A DNA stretch of 64,000 bases, from positions 62,001-126,000 of the forward strand of contig NZ_AGTR01000014.1 in NCBI RefSeq assembly GCF_000235625.1, in the 5' to 3' direction. Below, one piece after another: positions 18,347-27,625 of this stretch; position 1 is the stretch's first letter; each line of letters starts with the position of its first letter. The position numbers were made by a program, and so were the translations under genes. The notes under the pieces are model-generated. The model saw only the letters and a program-made list of their open reading frames with translations. It did not search any database and was not told the DNA's origin. The stretch is from Marinobacter manganoxydans MnI7-9 (lineage in GTDB: Bacteria > Pseudomonadota > Gammaproteobacteria > Pseudomonadales > Oleiphilaceae).

Positions 18347-21223
18347 ATGTTCAAGAAAACTCTAATAAGTCTTGCCGTGGCGTCTTCCGTTGGACTTACA
18401 GGCTGCTTTGATAGCGGCGAGACGGGGGCGAATGCCAATCCGGACTACCAGATTGAAGATACGACGATTGACAGGTCGATTGTTCGTCCGATCTACAACC
18501 CTAACCCGATTGCGGAAGAGCCTGCGTTCCCGATCAATGCCGACCTGATCCTGCTGTTGGGCGCAACCCAGAGCGCCAACTATGACTTTACAGGGCTTTC
18601 GACTGGCAACACTCCGGCAGATGACGCTGTTAACGATCTCTCGGGTTTTTCCACTTCAGGCGCCTTCACCCTGAAGTTTGACGGTGAGCTGAATCCAGCG
18701 ACCGTGATGGCAAATGCTACAGTATTTTTGCTTCCGCTTAACGTTGGTCCCGCGCTTGCATCTGCGCCAGAAGCGCTTCCAAACACTAACCCCTCCAGCA
18801 TAGTTGCGAGTGATCCTTTTGGGGCTGACCTTGAGGGAGAGGAAGTCCTTACGCAACCAAACTTCCGCGCTGACGTTGTTAGCGTAGATGGCGGAGTGAA
18901 CAACGCTGTACGTGTTGTCCCCCTTGAGCCACTCACGGACGGTCAGAAATATCTGGTTGTTGTCACTGACGATGTCCAAGGTGCAAACGGTAAGCCAATT
19001 GAGCGGTCCGTTCAGGATGTAGCATTGGCAGATGGTGTTCTTGGTAACCCGGCTCTGGGCAACGTAAAAACCATTCTGCAGACTGCAGATCAGTTGGCCA
19101 ACGGATTCCTTGCTCAGATGCAGACAGGCTCTGAATCTGCACTGGCTTACACGTTCACAACCAACTCTGATACCGACGTGCTTCGGGCAATGATGGCGCC
19201 GGCGGCTTTTGGCCCTGCTCTTGGTCAGAAGGTTGGCTTTACAGCTGCTTTGAAGGCAGTCCGTGACAACTACCCAACACAAAACTTTTCTCAGTTGACT
19301 ACAACACTGGGTGAGCTCCAGGTCCTGGCAGCGGGCCTTCAAGGCGGATCGGTTGACCCCAGCACTTTGACTGCTCAGCAGCTGGATGCAATTGCCGCTC
19401 TTGGCGCGTCGCAACAGATTGCAAACCCAACTGCTATAGGCAACGCTATTGGACAGGAAGTCGGAGATACGCTCCATTTGCCGGTCCCGCGTCCGTCCTT
19501 CTTCTTTCCCAAGACGGAAGCAGCCGACCTGACTACAATTCAGGGACTTGATGCTTCCAACAGCATTGCCCAGGCGGCGGCTCAGGTGCAGGTACATCAA
19601 GGTGCCATCACCTTGCCTTACTTCCAGAGTCTGCCTGGTGAAACTGGCGCCGGCATCGTAAATGGCAGCTGGAGCGGCAGCACCAGCTTGGAAGAAGACC
19701 TCAACGAAAGCCTGAGCCCGGGTGACCCCGTATTCAGCTTCCTTCGGGATATCGACGGCACTCTGAACGTGAATGGCTACTTCCCGTTCCCGCAGAAAAA
19801 CGCCGATACGACTGTTCCGGTTGTCATATTTAATCCGTCAACTGATTCCCGGCCCGCAACCTGTGTCGATGCCACCAAGCCCAACGGCGTGACCATCTTC
19901 CAGCACGGCATTACGGTAGATCGTAGTGTAGCGATGCTCCCTGCAATACTTCTTGCTCAAAGTTCGTGTCAAGCGGTGGTCGCAATTGATCAACCCCTGC
20001 ACGGCCTTGCCGGCGCAGACGCCGGTGCAGTTCCTGGACCGGGAACAGTGCCTGGACTATCAGCTTTGGACGAGACCACTCTTACAGCGGCAGTTAACCA
20101 GTTGCTGCAGGCGCCGGGAGTTGCTGGCAGCCCGTTGGAGGCCCAGCTCAATGCGCTCATCAACGCCGACTACATTGGCGAACGCCACTTCGGTTATACC
20201 GCCAACGAGTCACTGCAGCCGGTGGCTGCTGACCTAGCCAACATCTCCTCCGGCAGCCTGTTCATTAACCCGCTGAATATGATGAACAGCCGAGACAACC
20301 TCCGCCAGGGCGTTGTTGATCTGCTGAACGTCGCAGCGTCAATCCAGACCATGGACATCGACGGAAATCCCGGCACGCAGGGAGACTTGGCTGGAGTCCC
20401 AGTTAACTTCATTGGGCACTCCCTCGGTGGCATTTCCGGTACCGTGTTCGCATCGCTCGCAAATGACACAGCGCTGAACACTGCGCTGAACCAAACCTAC
20501 GACGCTGCCCCCGCTCTGGCTCCGTTCGACTTCCCAACTCTCAACTCTGTTGTATTGCACAACACGGGTGGCCAGGTTACACGTCTCATAGAGAACTCTC
20601 CGAGCATTTCCGGTCGGGTTCTTGGTGGACTTGCTAGTGCGGGTGTAACCCAGGGAACCTCTGACTTCGAAAGCTTCTTCTACGTCTTCCAGTCCATCTC
20701 TGATGCTGGTGATCCGGTGAACTTTGCGAAAGGCCTTGGTAATTCCACCAGCAATCTCCTGGTGACAGAAGTTGTTGGAGACACCACTGTCCCCAACGAA
20801 GCCAACGTCAATCCGCTAAGCCCGGCGTTCTCGGCGCCGCTGGCTGGCACCGAGCCTCTGATGGCACTGCTTGATCTGGGTGCCAGTGGCACTCTGTTGT
20901 CTGATGGTTCAGAAGGGTTGGGCATCATTGACACAGACACGCCCACAGGTGGTGCAATGCCAGTTGCCAGCTTCTTCGCGGGCACCAACCCGTGCTCAGA
21001 TGCCAACCATGGCACCTTCGTGGCGCCGATTGCGCCAGAAGAAGCGTGCCCAGGTGGTGCAGCGGATACCAGTGTCGCTTTCAGCGCGATGGTTACACAA
21101 ACGGCCCAGGCGCTGAGTGCGCAGCCGATCCCCGGCTCCTCTGTTCCAGCTGTCGGCGCATCTCTTGGCAGCAGTGCCACCTTGGAAAATGCGCTTGATC
21201 AGGACGAGCAGCAGGCTCCGTAA
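18347..21223 (+). CDS. VolA / Pla-1 / cef-type extracellular lipase lipoprotein
   Basis: 958 residues. The N-terminus is a lipoprotein signal with lipobox LTGC (acylated Cys at about residue 20), so the enzyme is anchored to the outer membrane. The alpha/beta-hydrolase nucleophile is S692 in NFIGHSLGGISG, and a bacterial Ig-like N-terminal part (SGAFTLKFDGELNPATV, PLTDGQKYLVVVTDDV) precedes it, the organisation of the VolA/Pla-1/cef lipase family. VolA of Vibrio is a surface lysophospholipase that frees fatty acids for growth. Start chosen from GGAAAAGG upstream and the signal peptide. Convergent with another exported hydrolase gene; each has its own terminator. Confidence 0.9.
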   Translation: MFKKTLISLAVASSVGLTGCFDSGETGANANPDYQIEDTTIDRSIVRPIYNPNPIAEEPAFPINADLILLLGATQSANYDFTGLSTGNTPADDAVNDLSGFSTSGAFTLKFDGELNPATVMANATVFLLPLNVGPALASAPEALPNTNPSSIVASDPFGADLEGEEVLTQPNFRADVVSVDGGVNNAVRVVPLEPLTDGQKYLVVVTDDVQGANGKPIERSVQDVALADGVLGNPALGNVKTILQTADQLANGFLAQMQTGSESALAYTFTTNSDTDVLRAMMAPAAFGPALGQKVGFTAALKAVRDNYPTQNFSQLTTTLGELQVLAAGLQGGSVDPSTLTAQQLDAIAALGASQQIANPTAIGNAIGQEVGDTLHLPVPRPSFFFPKTEAADLTTIQGLDASNSIAQAAAQVQVHQGAITLPYFQSLPGETGAGIVNGSWSGSTSLEEDLNESLSPGDPVFSFLRDIDGTLNVNGYFPFPQKNADTTVPVVIFNPSTDSRPATCVDATKPNGVTIFQHGITVDRSVAMLPAILLAQSSCQAVVAIDQPLHGLAGADAGAVPGPGTVPGLSALDETTLTAAVNQLLQAPGVAGSPLEAQLNALINADYIGERHFGYTANESLQPVAADLANISSGSLFINPLNMMNSRDNLRQGVVDLLNVAASIQTMDIDGNPGTQGDLAGVPVNFIGHSLGGISGTVFASLANDTALNTALNQTYDAAPALAPFDFPTLNSVVLHNTGGQVTRLIENSPSISGRVLGGLASAGVTQGTSDFESFFYVFQSISDAGDPVNFAKGLGNSTSNLLVTEVVGDTTVPNEANVNPLSPAFSAPLAGTEPLMALLDLGASGTLLSDGSEGLGIIDTDTPTGGAMPVASFFAGTNPCSDANHGTFVAPIAPEEACPGGAADTSVAFSAMVTQTAQALSAQPIPGSSVPAVGASLGSSATLENALDQDEQQAP

Positions 21224-21249
21224 ACTCTGATTAATAAACGTTGAAACCA

Positions 21250-21277
21250 AGCCCCGGCAATGCCGGGGCTTTTTTTG
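21250..21277 (+). terminator. Intrinsic terminator of the lipase gene
   Basis: AGCCCCGGCA pairs with TGCCGGGGCT (21261-21270), directly followed by seven T residues, 27 nt behind the lipase stop. Confidence 0.92.
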
Positions 21278-21582
21278 GTTTCAACGCTGCTTACCGTCAA
21301 CGTACGCTAAGGCGGTTGATTCGATGAGTCGCTACAAGAATTGGCAAATCAAGCAACTCGGGCATTGCTGACGGAACAATCGGGAGCTCGCTTCAGAACT
21401 CCACAGGCACCCAAAAGCGATGCCAAAAGGATTGTCTTCAATGCCGTTGAAAAGATTGGGAGGAAATTGCTTCTGAGAATATTTGGAAGACAAAGGTCGT
21501 CAAACGAATGGACTATGCCCCCGGAGAAAGACCACTCCTTGCTAAAGATGAAAACAGCGTTTCCAGGTCGGGCTAAATAAGC
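21278..21582. other. Intergenic stretch between two convergent hydrolase genes
   Basis: About 300 bp between the lipase terminator and the acylase terminator. A 79-codon plus-strand frame (TTG start at 21341) and a 104-codon minus-strand frame (21349-21663) exist, but neither has a convincing ribosome-binding site, and the minus one would run into the acylase gene's end. I see no repeat or RNA gene in it. Confidence 0.4.
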
Positions 21583-21619
21583 ATAAAAAAAGCGCCGCAC
21601 TCGGCGAGTTACGGCGCTT
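21583..21619 (-). terminator. Intrinsic terminator of the acylase gene
   Basis: On the minus strand AAGCGCCG and CGGCGCTT form an 8-bp stem followed by a run of seven T, 19 nt behind the acylase stop. The plus-strand side lacks a T tract. Confidence 0.85.
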
Positions 21620-21637
21620 GGTTCTATGCAGCGGATA

Positions 21638-24310
21638 TCAATCGGATGAAATAACAGTCTCACCTTGCGGCAACAGATTCGCCTGGATATCTTCCTCAGT
21701 GAAGAACAACTGCCGGTAATCCTTTTCGGAATACTGCTCGCTCTGATCGCTGAAGAATGGCGACATGGAGTCCGTGGACTGCGAATAGCTCACCAGACCA
21801 TAAGCCTCGGGACCATTGTCCGTGAATTCCAGCCCAAAGTGCCAACTGGTACCTCTGGCCATCAACCAGCCATCAATGCCACCTGTTCCGTCAGACAATC
21901 CGGCGGTATTGTCGATCGTTGATGGTGCAATCCGCGGGAAACGCGTGTCTTCCAGGAACGGATCCGTCACCACACCGATCGCGTTGAACGCTCCATCTAT
22001 GTTGCCGTCACCACCGTGCCAGGGAATTGGCTGAGTCTGGAACACTGGTGTCCCGCCGGAGCCTGGGGCCACACCACCGGAAGCGCGGTAATACTGAAGG
22101 TCTCCAAGGGCATCAGTCGGCAAAATTCCCTGAGATTGCAGAGCAGCCACACCATCGGCAAGCGCCAAGAGCATGGTGTCGCTTGCGGTCCCGGCATTCT
22201 CTTCAGATGGATCAGCCGGTGTCCCCACGGGATCAGCCGGGCTGAAAGGCGTCGTCAGATCTGAGTCCAGATCGTTGCGATAATTAGCCATGAAAACACG
22301 GAAGATATGAGCACCGACGCTATCCCGGTTGTATAGCCCATCCCAGTTGCTCAGAGACTGACACCAGGACGACAAATCGACACCGTTCACCGCGGTGGTG
22401 CCGATGACATCACAGCGCTGTAGAAGCTCCGGGAGGAACTGTTCCGCATACCATGCACGGTTGCTCCAGATCACACCAATAAGTTCTTCCGCGCTGAACT
22501 TGCCATCCTGCCCTGCTGCCAGCGGCGCATCGGGGAAGCCGGGATCCATCAGATTCTGCAGCATCTTGATGCCCAGGCGGGTACGGGGATTGATCGGCGC
22601 CTTTTCATCACCAAACAGAGGTGAGAAGCCTGTCAGGAACTCGTCCGGATTGGTTGACCAATAGCTGCTATTCGAGTTCTGCACCCAATCCGATCTCACC
22701 AGCTTCGGCTTCTGCTCATAGGGCACCAGTGGACCACACGCGGTCTCAACCCAGTCTTCCTGGGAAAGCCTGCCATCGAGCAAGGTAACGCCCTGATCAA
22801 AGAGGCCAGCGTATGCTGCACTGCCAGCCCTTCTGAAGTTCACAAGCGCGATGGCTTTCTCAGAGAGGTTCGGCACCGAGCTGCTGTCGATGTAAAACGC
22901 ATTACCCTGGTCATCGGCGTAGGTAGTATTGGTCCAGAGGGTCGAGCCACAGTTCTGGAAGACACTCTGGAACTCTTCAAGGTTGCTGGCTCGGCTCATG
23001 CCCAACCAGGTGTCCAGAAGACCGCCCGTGTTGGCATTGGCATCACGATAGGTGTGAGCAACCATTGAAGACGCGTTCAGGGCACCGTTGTCGCCCCAGG
23101 CTGGCAGCTGACTGCTGACGGCATTGGCTGCGATCATCGGGCCATACTCGGAAAAATAGAAAGTCCTTTCCAACACGACAGGTTGAGCCATCCCCATATC
23201 GACCTCAATCTGATAGGTCTCGGTGGTGATCGGCTTTTCAACACCGTCCTTCACGTATGTCAGGAATTCTCCATCATCCTTCAGCACCAGCTCATACCAG
23301 GTAAAGCGGCGACTGGTCGTAACCGTGTGAGACCAGGCAAGATTCTCGTTGAAATTGATCAGCGGAATTGCCGTACCAAGTAGCCCCGCACCGTGGACGT
23401 TCAGGTATCCCGGAACCGTCATCTGGACTTCATAAAGCCTGCGATGGCCTGTGTACGGGAAGTGCGGGTTCGCCAACAGTGCGCCCCGTCCCTGCTCGGT
23501 CAACTCGCTACCAATACCCCACGCGTTGCTGGCAAGGCCCATATCCGCGAAATTGGTCTGTGATCTCGCGCCAGCTTCTGCGGTAGCCACAACGCTTTTG
23601 AGCAGGTTGTTTACTTCCTCAGCATTGGTCACCGAACTTACCGGTGTCGGTGCCGGACTCTCTCCTGGAGGGACTGCCAGGAAAACCGCGCCCGTGGCGA
23701 ACAACGCACCACTGGCGTACTGGCCAACAATGCGATAATGAGCCAGCAGATCCACTGGAGTTATCGGCTTGACCCAGTCCTGATCCGCACATTCTGCCGG
23801 GAACTGGGAGGCATCGGTTTCGTTAACGTAGCGGTTATACCCCTCCGTAAAGCCCTCAATAAGCGCACGGCTCTCCGGGCTTAACGTGGGGAACTCGGCC
23901 TCAGCGCCCGCGTATATCTGTTGGGCCTTGAAGCTGAAGTCATTGACGACATTGATACCGACGCCAAATCCTGCATCCGGCCCCGGCCCAAAATACTTCG
24001 CCCTTTCGCTTCGGGCCTTGACGACGGCCTCCGCCAGCATACAGACGTTGTCTTGAGCCTGAGCATATCCGTGCCCGAACGCGGCAGATTTCAGGTCATC
24101 AGCAACAATGTGAGGAACGCCACCCGTTGTTCGACGAATGGTTGCCTCAAGCTGACCATCCGAAGGAAAGAGATTGGGATCCACCTCAGCCTGTGAGGGT
24201 CCAGAAGAGTCATTGTCGCTGTCAAAACAACCCGCCAGCAAGGTACTGCCAAGCAGGGCGACAGTGAGACTGAGGGCATGTTTGCCACTCGGTGTTTTCC
24301 TGAGCTTCAT
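21638..24310 (-). CDS. Penicillin-amidase / acyl-homoserine-lactone-acylase-like lipoprotein
   Basis: 890 residues from the ATG at 24310 (MKLRKTPSGKHAL), preferred over an upstream ATG at 24334 because AAGGAA lies just upstream and a clean signal follows. The lipobox STLLAGC predicts an acylated, membrane-anchored protein. This is an Ntn hydrolase of the penicillin amidase family: autocleavage should expose S261 in GLASNAWGIGSE as the new N-terminal nucleophile; the beta chain continues with LLANPHFPYTGHRRLYE. Family members deacylate N-acyl compounds such as AHL signals, cyclic lipopeptides or beta-lactams. The substrate cannot be told; an AHL acylase of quorum-quenching type is one option. 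Terminated by its own hairpin. Confidence 0.88.
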   Translation of the reverse strand: MKLRKTPSGKHALSLTVALLGSTLLAGCFDSDNDSSGPSQAEVDPNLFPSDGQLEATIRRTTGGVPHIVADDLKSAAFGHGYAQAQDNVCMLAEAVVKARSERAKYFGPGPDAGFGVGINVVNDFSFKAQQIYAGAEAEFPTLSPESRALIEGFTEGYNRYVNETDASQFPAECADQDWVKPITPVDLLAHYRIVGQYASGALFATGAVFLAVPPGESPAPTPVSSVTNAEEVNNLLKSVVATAEAGARSQTNFADMGLASNAWGIGSELTEQGRGALLANPHFPYTGHRRLYEVQMTVPGYLNVHGAGLLGTAIPLINFNENLAWSHTVTTSRRFTWYELVLKDDGEFLTYVKDGVEKPITTETYQIEVDMGMAQPVVLERTFYFSEYGPMIAANAVSSQLPAWGDNGALNASSMVAHTYRDANANTGGLLDTWLGMSRASNLEEFQSVFQNCGSTLWTNTTYADDQGNAFYIDSSSVPNLSEKAIALVNFRRAGSAAYAGLFDQGVTLLDGRLSQEDWVETACGPLVPYEQKPKLVRSDWVQNSNSSYWSTNPDEFLTGFSPLFGDEKAPINPRTRLGIKMLQNLMDPGFPDAPLAAGQDGKFSAEELIGVIWSNRAWYAEQFLPELLQRCDVIGTTAVNGVDLSSWCQSLSNWDGLYNRDSVGAHIFRVFMANYRNDLDSDLTTPFSPADPVGTPADPSEENAGTASDTMLLALADGVAALQSQGILPTDALGDLQYYRASGGVAPGSGGTPVFQTQPIPWHGGDGNIDGAFNAIGVVTDPFLEDTRFPRIAPSTIDNTAGLSDGTGGIDGWLMARGTSWHFGLEFTDNGPEAYGLVSYSQSTDSMSPFFSDQSEQYSEKDYRQLFFTEEDIQANLLPQGETVISSD

Positions 24311-24427
24311 AGTGTTTTCCTTGTATTTGTTCACTACGTTTTCACCAAGTCCGGTGACATCTATAAAATTAGCAGAGCCCTCCTTTTCAGCCAGACAAAA
24401 CTGAACACTTATTCACGTTATTTTCTT

Positions 24428-25549
24428 CTAAAGAAACTGATCATTATCAGCCCCAAGCATTTTCCCGATCCGGGACGTTTGCGATGGCGTTTTTTCAAAC
24501 TTTATCGGGAATCCGATCTGCGGCTGCTGAGTGCCGTCTCCCCGGTCAACTCCAATCACCATATCCCGCGCTTTAAGTTGTGGATGCTTGGCGGCCTCCG
24601 AGATCGTCAAAACCGGCTCCACGCAGGCGTCCTGGTTGGCAAAGATCTCCTGCCACTCGGCCAGGGGGTTCGCAGCAATTTTTGCCTTGATGGCGGCTTT
24701 AAGTTGCTGCTGATGCTCGGGCTTCTGGCTCATGGCCAGGCTTTTCATATCGGAAATACCGAGGGTGTCGCACAGGCGGGCGGAGAATTGGGGTTCGAGG
24801 CTGCCTACCGAGAGCCAGCGACCGTCGCTGGTCTGGTAGTAGTCGTAGAATGAGCCGCCGTTGAGCAATGCGCTCTCCGGCTTCTGCTCCTGGCCACCAG
24901 CCAGGCAGGCGGCCCCGGCCATGGCGTTCAGCGCAAAGGCCGCGTCGGTCATGCTGATATCAACAAACTGCCCTTCTCCGGTCTGCTGTCGATGGATAAC
25001 AGCAGCCAGAATGCCCATGACGGCGTGGTGTGAACCGCCGGCCACATCCGCAATCTGGATACCCATCGGCGGCGGCCCGCTGTCAGCCCGGCCGCAGTGA
25101 CTGCTTACTCCAGCCAGGGAGAGATAGTTGATGTCGTGGCCCGCTCGATCCCTGTAGGGGCCGGTCTGGCCATAGCCGGTGATGGAGCAATAGATCAGGC
25201 GAGGGTTTACCGACTTGAGGGTTTCATAGCCGATACCAAGCCGATCCATCACTCCCGGCCGGAATTGCTCAACGACAACGTCATAGTCCTTGACTAATTC
25301 CAGAACCTTCTCCCGGCTGCCCTCCTCTTTAAGGTTAAGCCCGAGCGACTTCTTGCCGCGGTTCAGAAACCCGTGGGCCGTGCTCACGCCGGCATCGTGG
25401 GGTGGCATTACCCGGGTCAGATCCACTCGGTCCGGTGCCTCCACACGCAATACATCTGCCCCCATGTCCGCCAACAGCATGGTGGCGTAGGGGCCGGGCA
25501 ACAAGGTGCTGAAATCCAGAACTTTCAGCGAAGTCAGAGGACCCGCCAT
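24428..25549 (-). CDS. CaiB/BaiF family protein, probable alpha-methylacyl-CoA racemase
   Basis: 373 residues from the ATG at 25549 (MAGPLTSLKVLDFST), preceded by AGGAGA; a 32-codon upstream extension is not used. The class III CoA-transferase fold is shown by LLPGPYATMLLADMGADVLR, NPRLIYCSITGYGQTGPY, GHDINYLSLAG and IQIADVAGGSHHAVMGILAA. The His in GHDINY and the Asp in IADVAGG match the catalytic His/Asp of alpha-methylacyl-CoA racemase, which epimerises 2-methyl-branched acyl-CoAs before beta-oxidation, as needed for pristane and isoprenoid degradation. A CoA-transferase role is the alternative. Divergent from the AraC gene, which may control it. Confidence 0.85.
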   Translation of the reverse strand: MAGPLTSLKVLDFSTLLPGPYATMLLADMGADVLRVEAPDRVDLTRVMPPHDAGVSTAHGFLNRGKKSLGLNLKEEGSREKVLELVKDYDVVVEQFRPGVMDRLGIGYETLKSVNPRLIYCSITGYGQTGPYRDRAGHDINYLSLAGVSSHCGRADSGPPPMGIQIADVAGGSHHAVMGILAAVIHRQQTGEGQFVDISMTDAAFALNAMAGAACLAGGQEQKPESALLNGGSFYDYYQTSDGRWLSVGSLEPQFSARLCDTLGISDMKSLAMSQKPEHQQQLKAAIKAKIAANPLAEWQEIFANQDACVEPVLTISEAAKHPQLKARDMVIGVDRGDGTQQPQIGFPIKFEKTPSQTSRIGKMLGADNDQFL

Positions 25550-25744
25550 GATAATCTCCTTTTTACTCTCAGGTTTCTGCAAATAGCATTCGTTTCCTTC
25601 ATGCTGCCCGGTTTTGCCAAGCGGGCCAACTGCCGGTTCCTTCATTCCGATTGGCCGTTTCTACCAGCGTGGCCAAACGGCTTCGGTTGCATTGTTCTGC
25701 CGGGGTTTTATGATGGGTTTCGTTTTCATGGAATGGCGAGCGTA

Positions 25745-26764
25745 ATGTCCGATCTGACGGTTTCGAAGCACTTTGTACAGGCGGCCCTTGTGGGCGCCGA
25801 GCGACTTGGTTTTGATACCCGTGAAATGCTCCGGGAAGCCGGAATCTCTCCCGATCTGCTGCGCATCGAGATGGCGAGGGTCAGCAGTGATCAGTTCAGC
25901 CATTTGATGCAGGTGCTCTGGAACCGCATGGGAGATGAGTTCATGGGGCTGGGGCCCAGACGGGCCCGAACAGGAACCTTTGCCACCATGTGCGCGTTGG
26001 TGATTGACTGCCCCAATCTGGAATCTGTGTACCGGCAGGCCTTCCAGTTTTCTCGTCTGTTTGAACCCATGGTGTCCATGGAACTGGAGGTTGGCAGGGA
26101 CAAGGCTCAGCTCGTAACCCGGATAGAGGGCGAGATCAACGATCCGAGCTTTTTCCTGCGGGAGAGTATTCTGGTGATCTGGCACCGACTGGGCAGTTGG
26201 CTCATCGGCCAACCCATCGAGCTGGAGAAGGCCGAGTTCGATTACCCACGGCCGGCCCATGGCGACGAATACCGGCACATTTTCCACTGCCCCCTGGCAT
26301 TCGAGTCTGACAGAATCGCCCTCACCTTCGACAAGCGCTTCCTGTCTGCGCCCGTCATCCGCGACAAGCCGGAGATGCGGCAGTTCCTGAAGACCTCGCC
26401 GGCAGACCTGCTATCCCGTCCGGACGAGAGTAACACCTTTACGGGACGCATTCGGGCGCTGATCGGCAGGGATCTTTCGAAGCCGCTGCCGGATTTTGAA
26501 TGGATTGCAGCAGGCCTGCATACCAGCCCGCAGACACTGCGACGCAGACTGAAGCAGGAGAATACCTCGTTCCAGGAGATCAAGGATCTGTTACGCCGGG
26601 ATATGGCTATTTACTATCTGAGCCGGCAGGAACTTCCGATTAACGACATCGCCGCCAAAGTCGGTTTCACCGAACCCTCAACCTTCCATCGGGCCTTCAA
26701 GAAGTGGACCGGGGTGACGCCAGGCGCCTATCGGGAAGGCGAACGTGGTGATCTCTCCGATTGA
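25745..26764 (+). CDS. AraC family transcriptional regulator (Arabinose_bd type)
   Basis: 339 residues from the ATG at 25745 (MSDLTVSKHFVQAAL), with GGCGAG upstream; an in-frame ATG at 25733 is nearly as good, and the frame remains open well upstream without coding character. The N-terminal ligand domain is of the OruR/ArgR-like type (SDQFSHLMQVLWNRMGDEF), and the C-terminal double helix-turn-helix includes HTSPQTLRRRLKQENTSFQE and INDIAAKVGFTEPSTFHRAF. Such regulators usually activate neighbouring catabolic genes; the divergent racemase gene is the obvious candidate. Its stop is one base from the stop of the convergent small exported-protein gene. Confidence 0.9.
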   Translation: MSDLTVSKHFVQAALVGAERLGFDTREMLREAGISPDLLRIEMARVSSDQFSHLMQVLWNRMGDEFMGLGPRRARTGTFATMCALVIDCPNLESVYRQAFQFSRLFEPMVSMELEVGRDKAQLVTRIEGEINDPSFFLRESILVIWHRLGSWLIGQPIELEKAEFDYPRPAHGDEYRHIFHCPLAFESDRIALTFDKRFLSAPVIRDKPEMRQFLKTSPADLLSRPDESNTFTGRIRALIGRDLSKPLPDFEWIAAGLHTSPQTLRRRLKQENTSFQEIKDLLRRDMAIYYLSRQELPINDIAAKVGFTEPSTFHRAFKKWTGVTPGAYREGERGDLSD

Positions 26765-26765
26765 C

Positions 26766-27620
26766 TCAGGACCCCGAGGGCGCCTGAAGCGAACGGATCA
26801 GCTGCCCGAGCGTTTCGGCGATTTCCTGGGCCCTTTCCCGGTTTTCGGCCAGTTGAAGCAGTCGGGAACCATCCCTCGGGTCATAGACCCAGCAAGTTGA
26901 GACCGTCGCCTCGCAACGCCATTCCACCCTGGGGTTGATGCCAAACACCGACATCGTCTCTGTGCTTCGCAGTATCCGGGCATCCTCGGCGCGCTTCAGT
27001 TCCTGAATCTGGATTTCCTCTCCCTGGGTGACAAGACGGTATTCAACATCGGCTGGCCGATCGAGCCGCACGACCGCCTGATCACGGCGCCAGCCAGCCA
27101 ATTCGAGCAGGCTGTTGATATGAAGCGTCAGCGCCTCGCGGTCTGAACCTGCCAGATACAGCTTGCGCAAAGACTCGATACGGCCCTCACCCGCCGGCTC
27201 AATGACCGCAACCTGTTCACTCTCACCGGTTGCCTGTGGGGCCAGGGCATTCTGCTTTCGGGTCTTTTCAATGGAAGTGATCAACTGCAGGGATTCCTGG
27301 TAGTGGGCACCCTCAGCGCCGGCGCGGCTCACATAGGTCTCAAGAGCAGACTGGGCTTCGTTCAGGTGGGAAGACTGCAGCATCACCCGCCCCCGATAAA
27401 AAAAGTAATCAGCGGGCTTTTCACCTTCCAGTTGCTGCAAGCGGTTCAGATACTCAGCGGCCTCGCCCCAGTTTTCCGCAACCACTGCCCCTTCGGTAGC
27501 GAGCATCAATCTGCGAGTCTCGTGCTCGGGCGCCAGCGCCAGCGCGGGCCCGGACAGGAGCGCGGAAGCCAATACAGCCCCCAGGGCAAAACAGCGACCT
27601 GTTCCAAGTAATACTGCCAT
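26766..27620 (-). CDS. Exported protein with TPR-like N-terminal half, function unknown
   Basis: 284 residues with a Sec signal peptide cleaved after about residue 29 (LLSGPALALA). Residues 38-130 are helical with pairs resembling tetratricopeptide repeats (WGEAAEYLNRLQQLEG, HLNEAQSALETYVSR). The C-terminal half contains a beta-rich domain with two cysteines (ECRCEATVSTCW-like pattern around residue 240) that could form a disulfide. I do not recognise the family. AGGAG upstream supports the start. It begins 5 nt behind rmuC and is surely co-transcribed with it; nothing in its sequence suggests a DNA-related role. Confidence 0.75.
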   Translation of the reverse strand: MAVLLGTGRCFALGAVLASALLSGPALALAPEHETRRLMLATEGAVVAENWGEAAEYLNRLQQLEGEKPADYFFYRGRVMLQSSHLNEAQSALETYVSRAGAEGAHYQESLQLITSIEKTRKQNALAPQATGESEQVAVIEPAGEGRIESLRKLYLAGSDREALTLHINSLLELAGWRRDQAVVRLDRPADVEYRLVTQGEEIQIQELKRAEDARILRSTETMSVFGINPRVEWRCEATVSTCWVYDPRDGSRLLQLAENRERAQEIAETLGQLIRSLQAPSGS

Positions 27621-27625
27621 GGCAT

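Noticed and set aside
18656-19600. 314-codon minus-strand open frame inside the lipase gene
   Set aside because: Antisense to a well-supported lipase, with cysteine- and lysine-rich improbable sequence and no homologous motif.
21341-21580. Possible 79-residue gene between the two hydrolase genes
   Set aside because: TTG start, no ribosome-binding site, low-complexity basic sequence without a recognisable fold; not supported.
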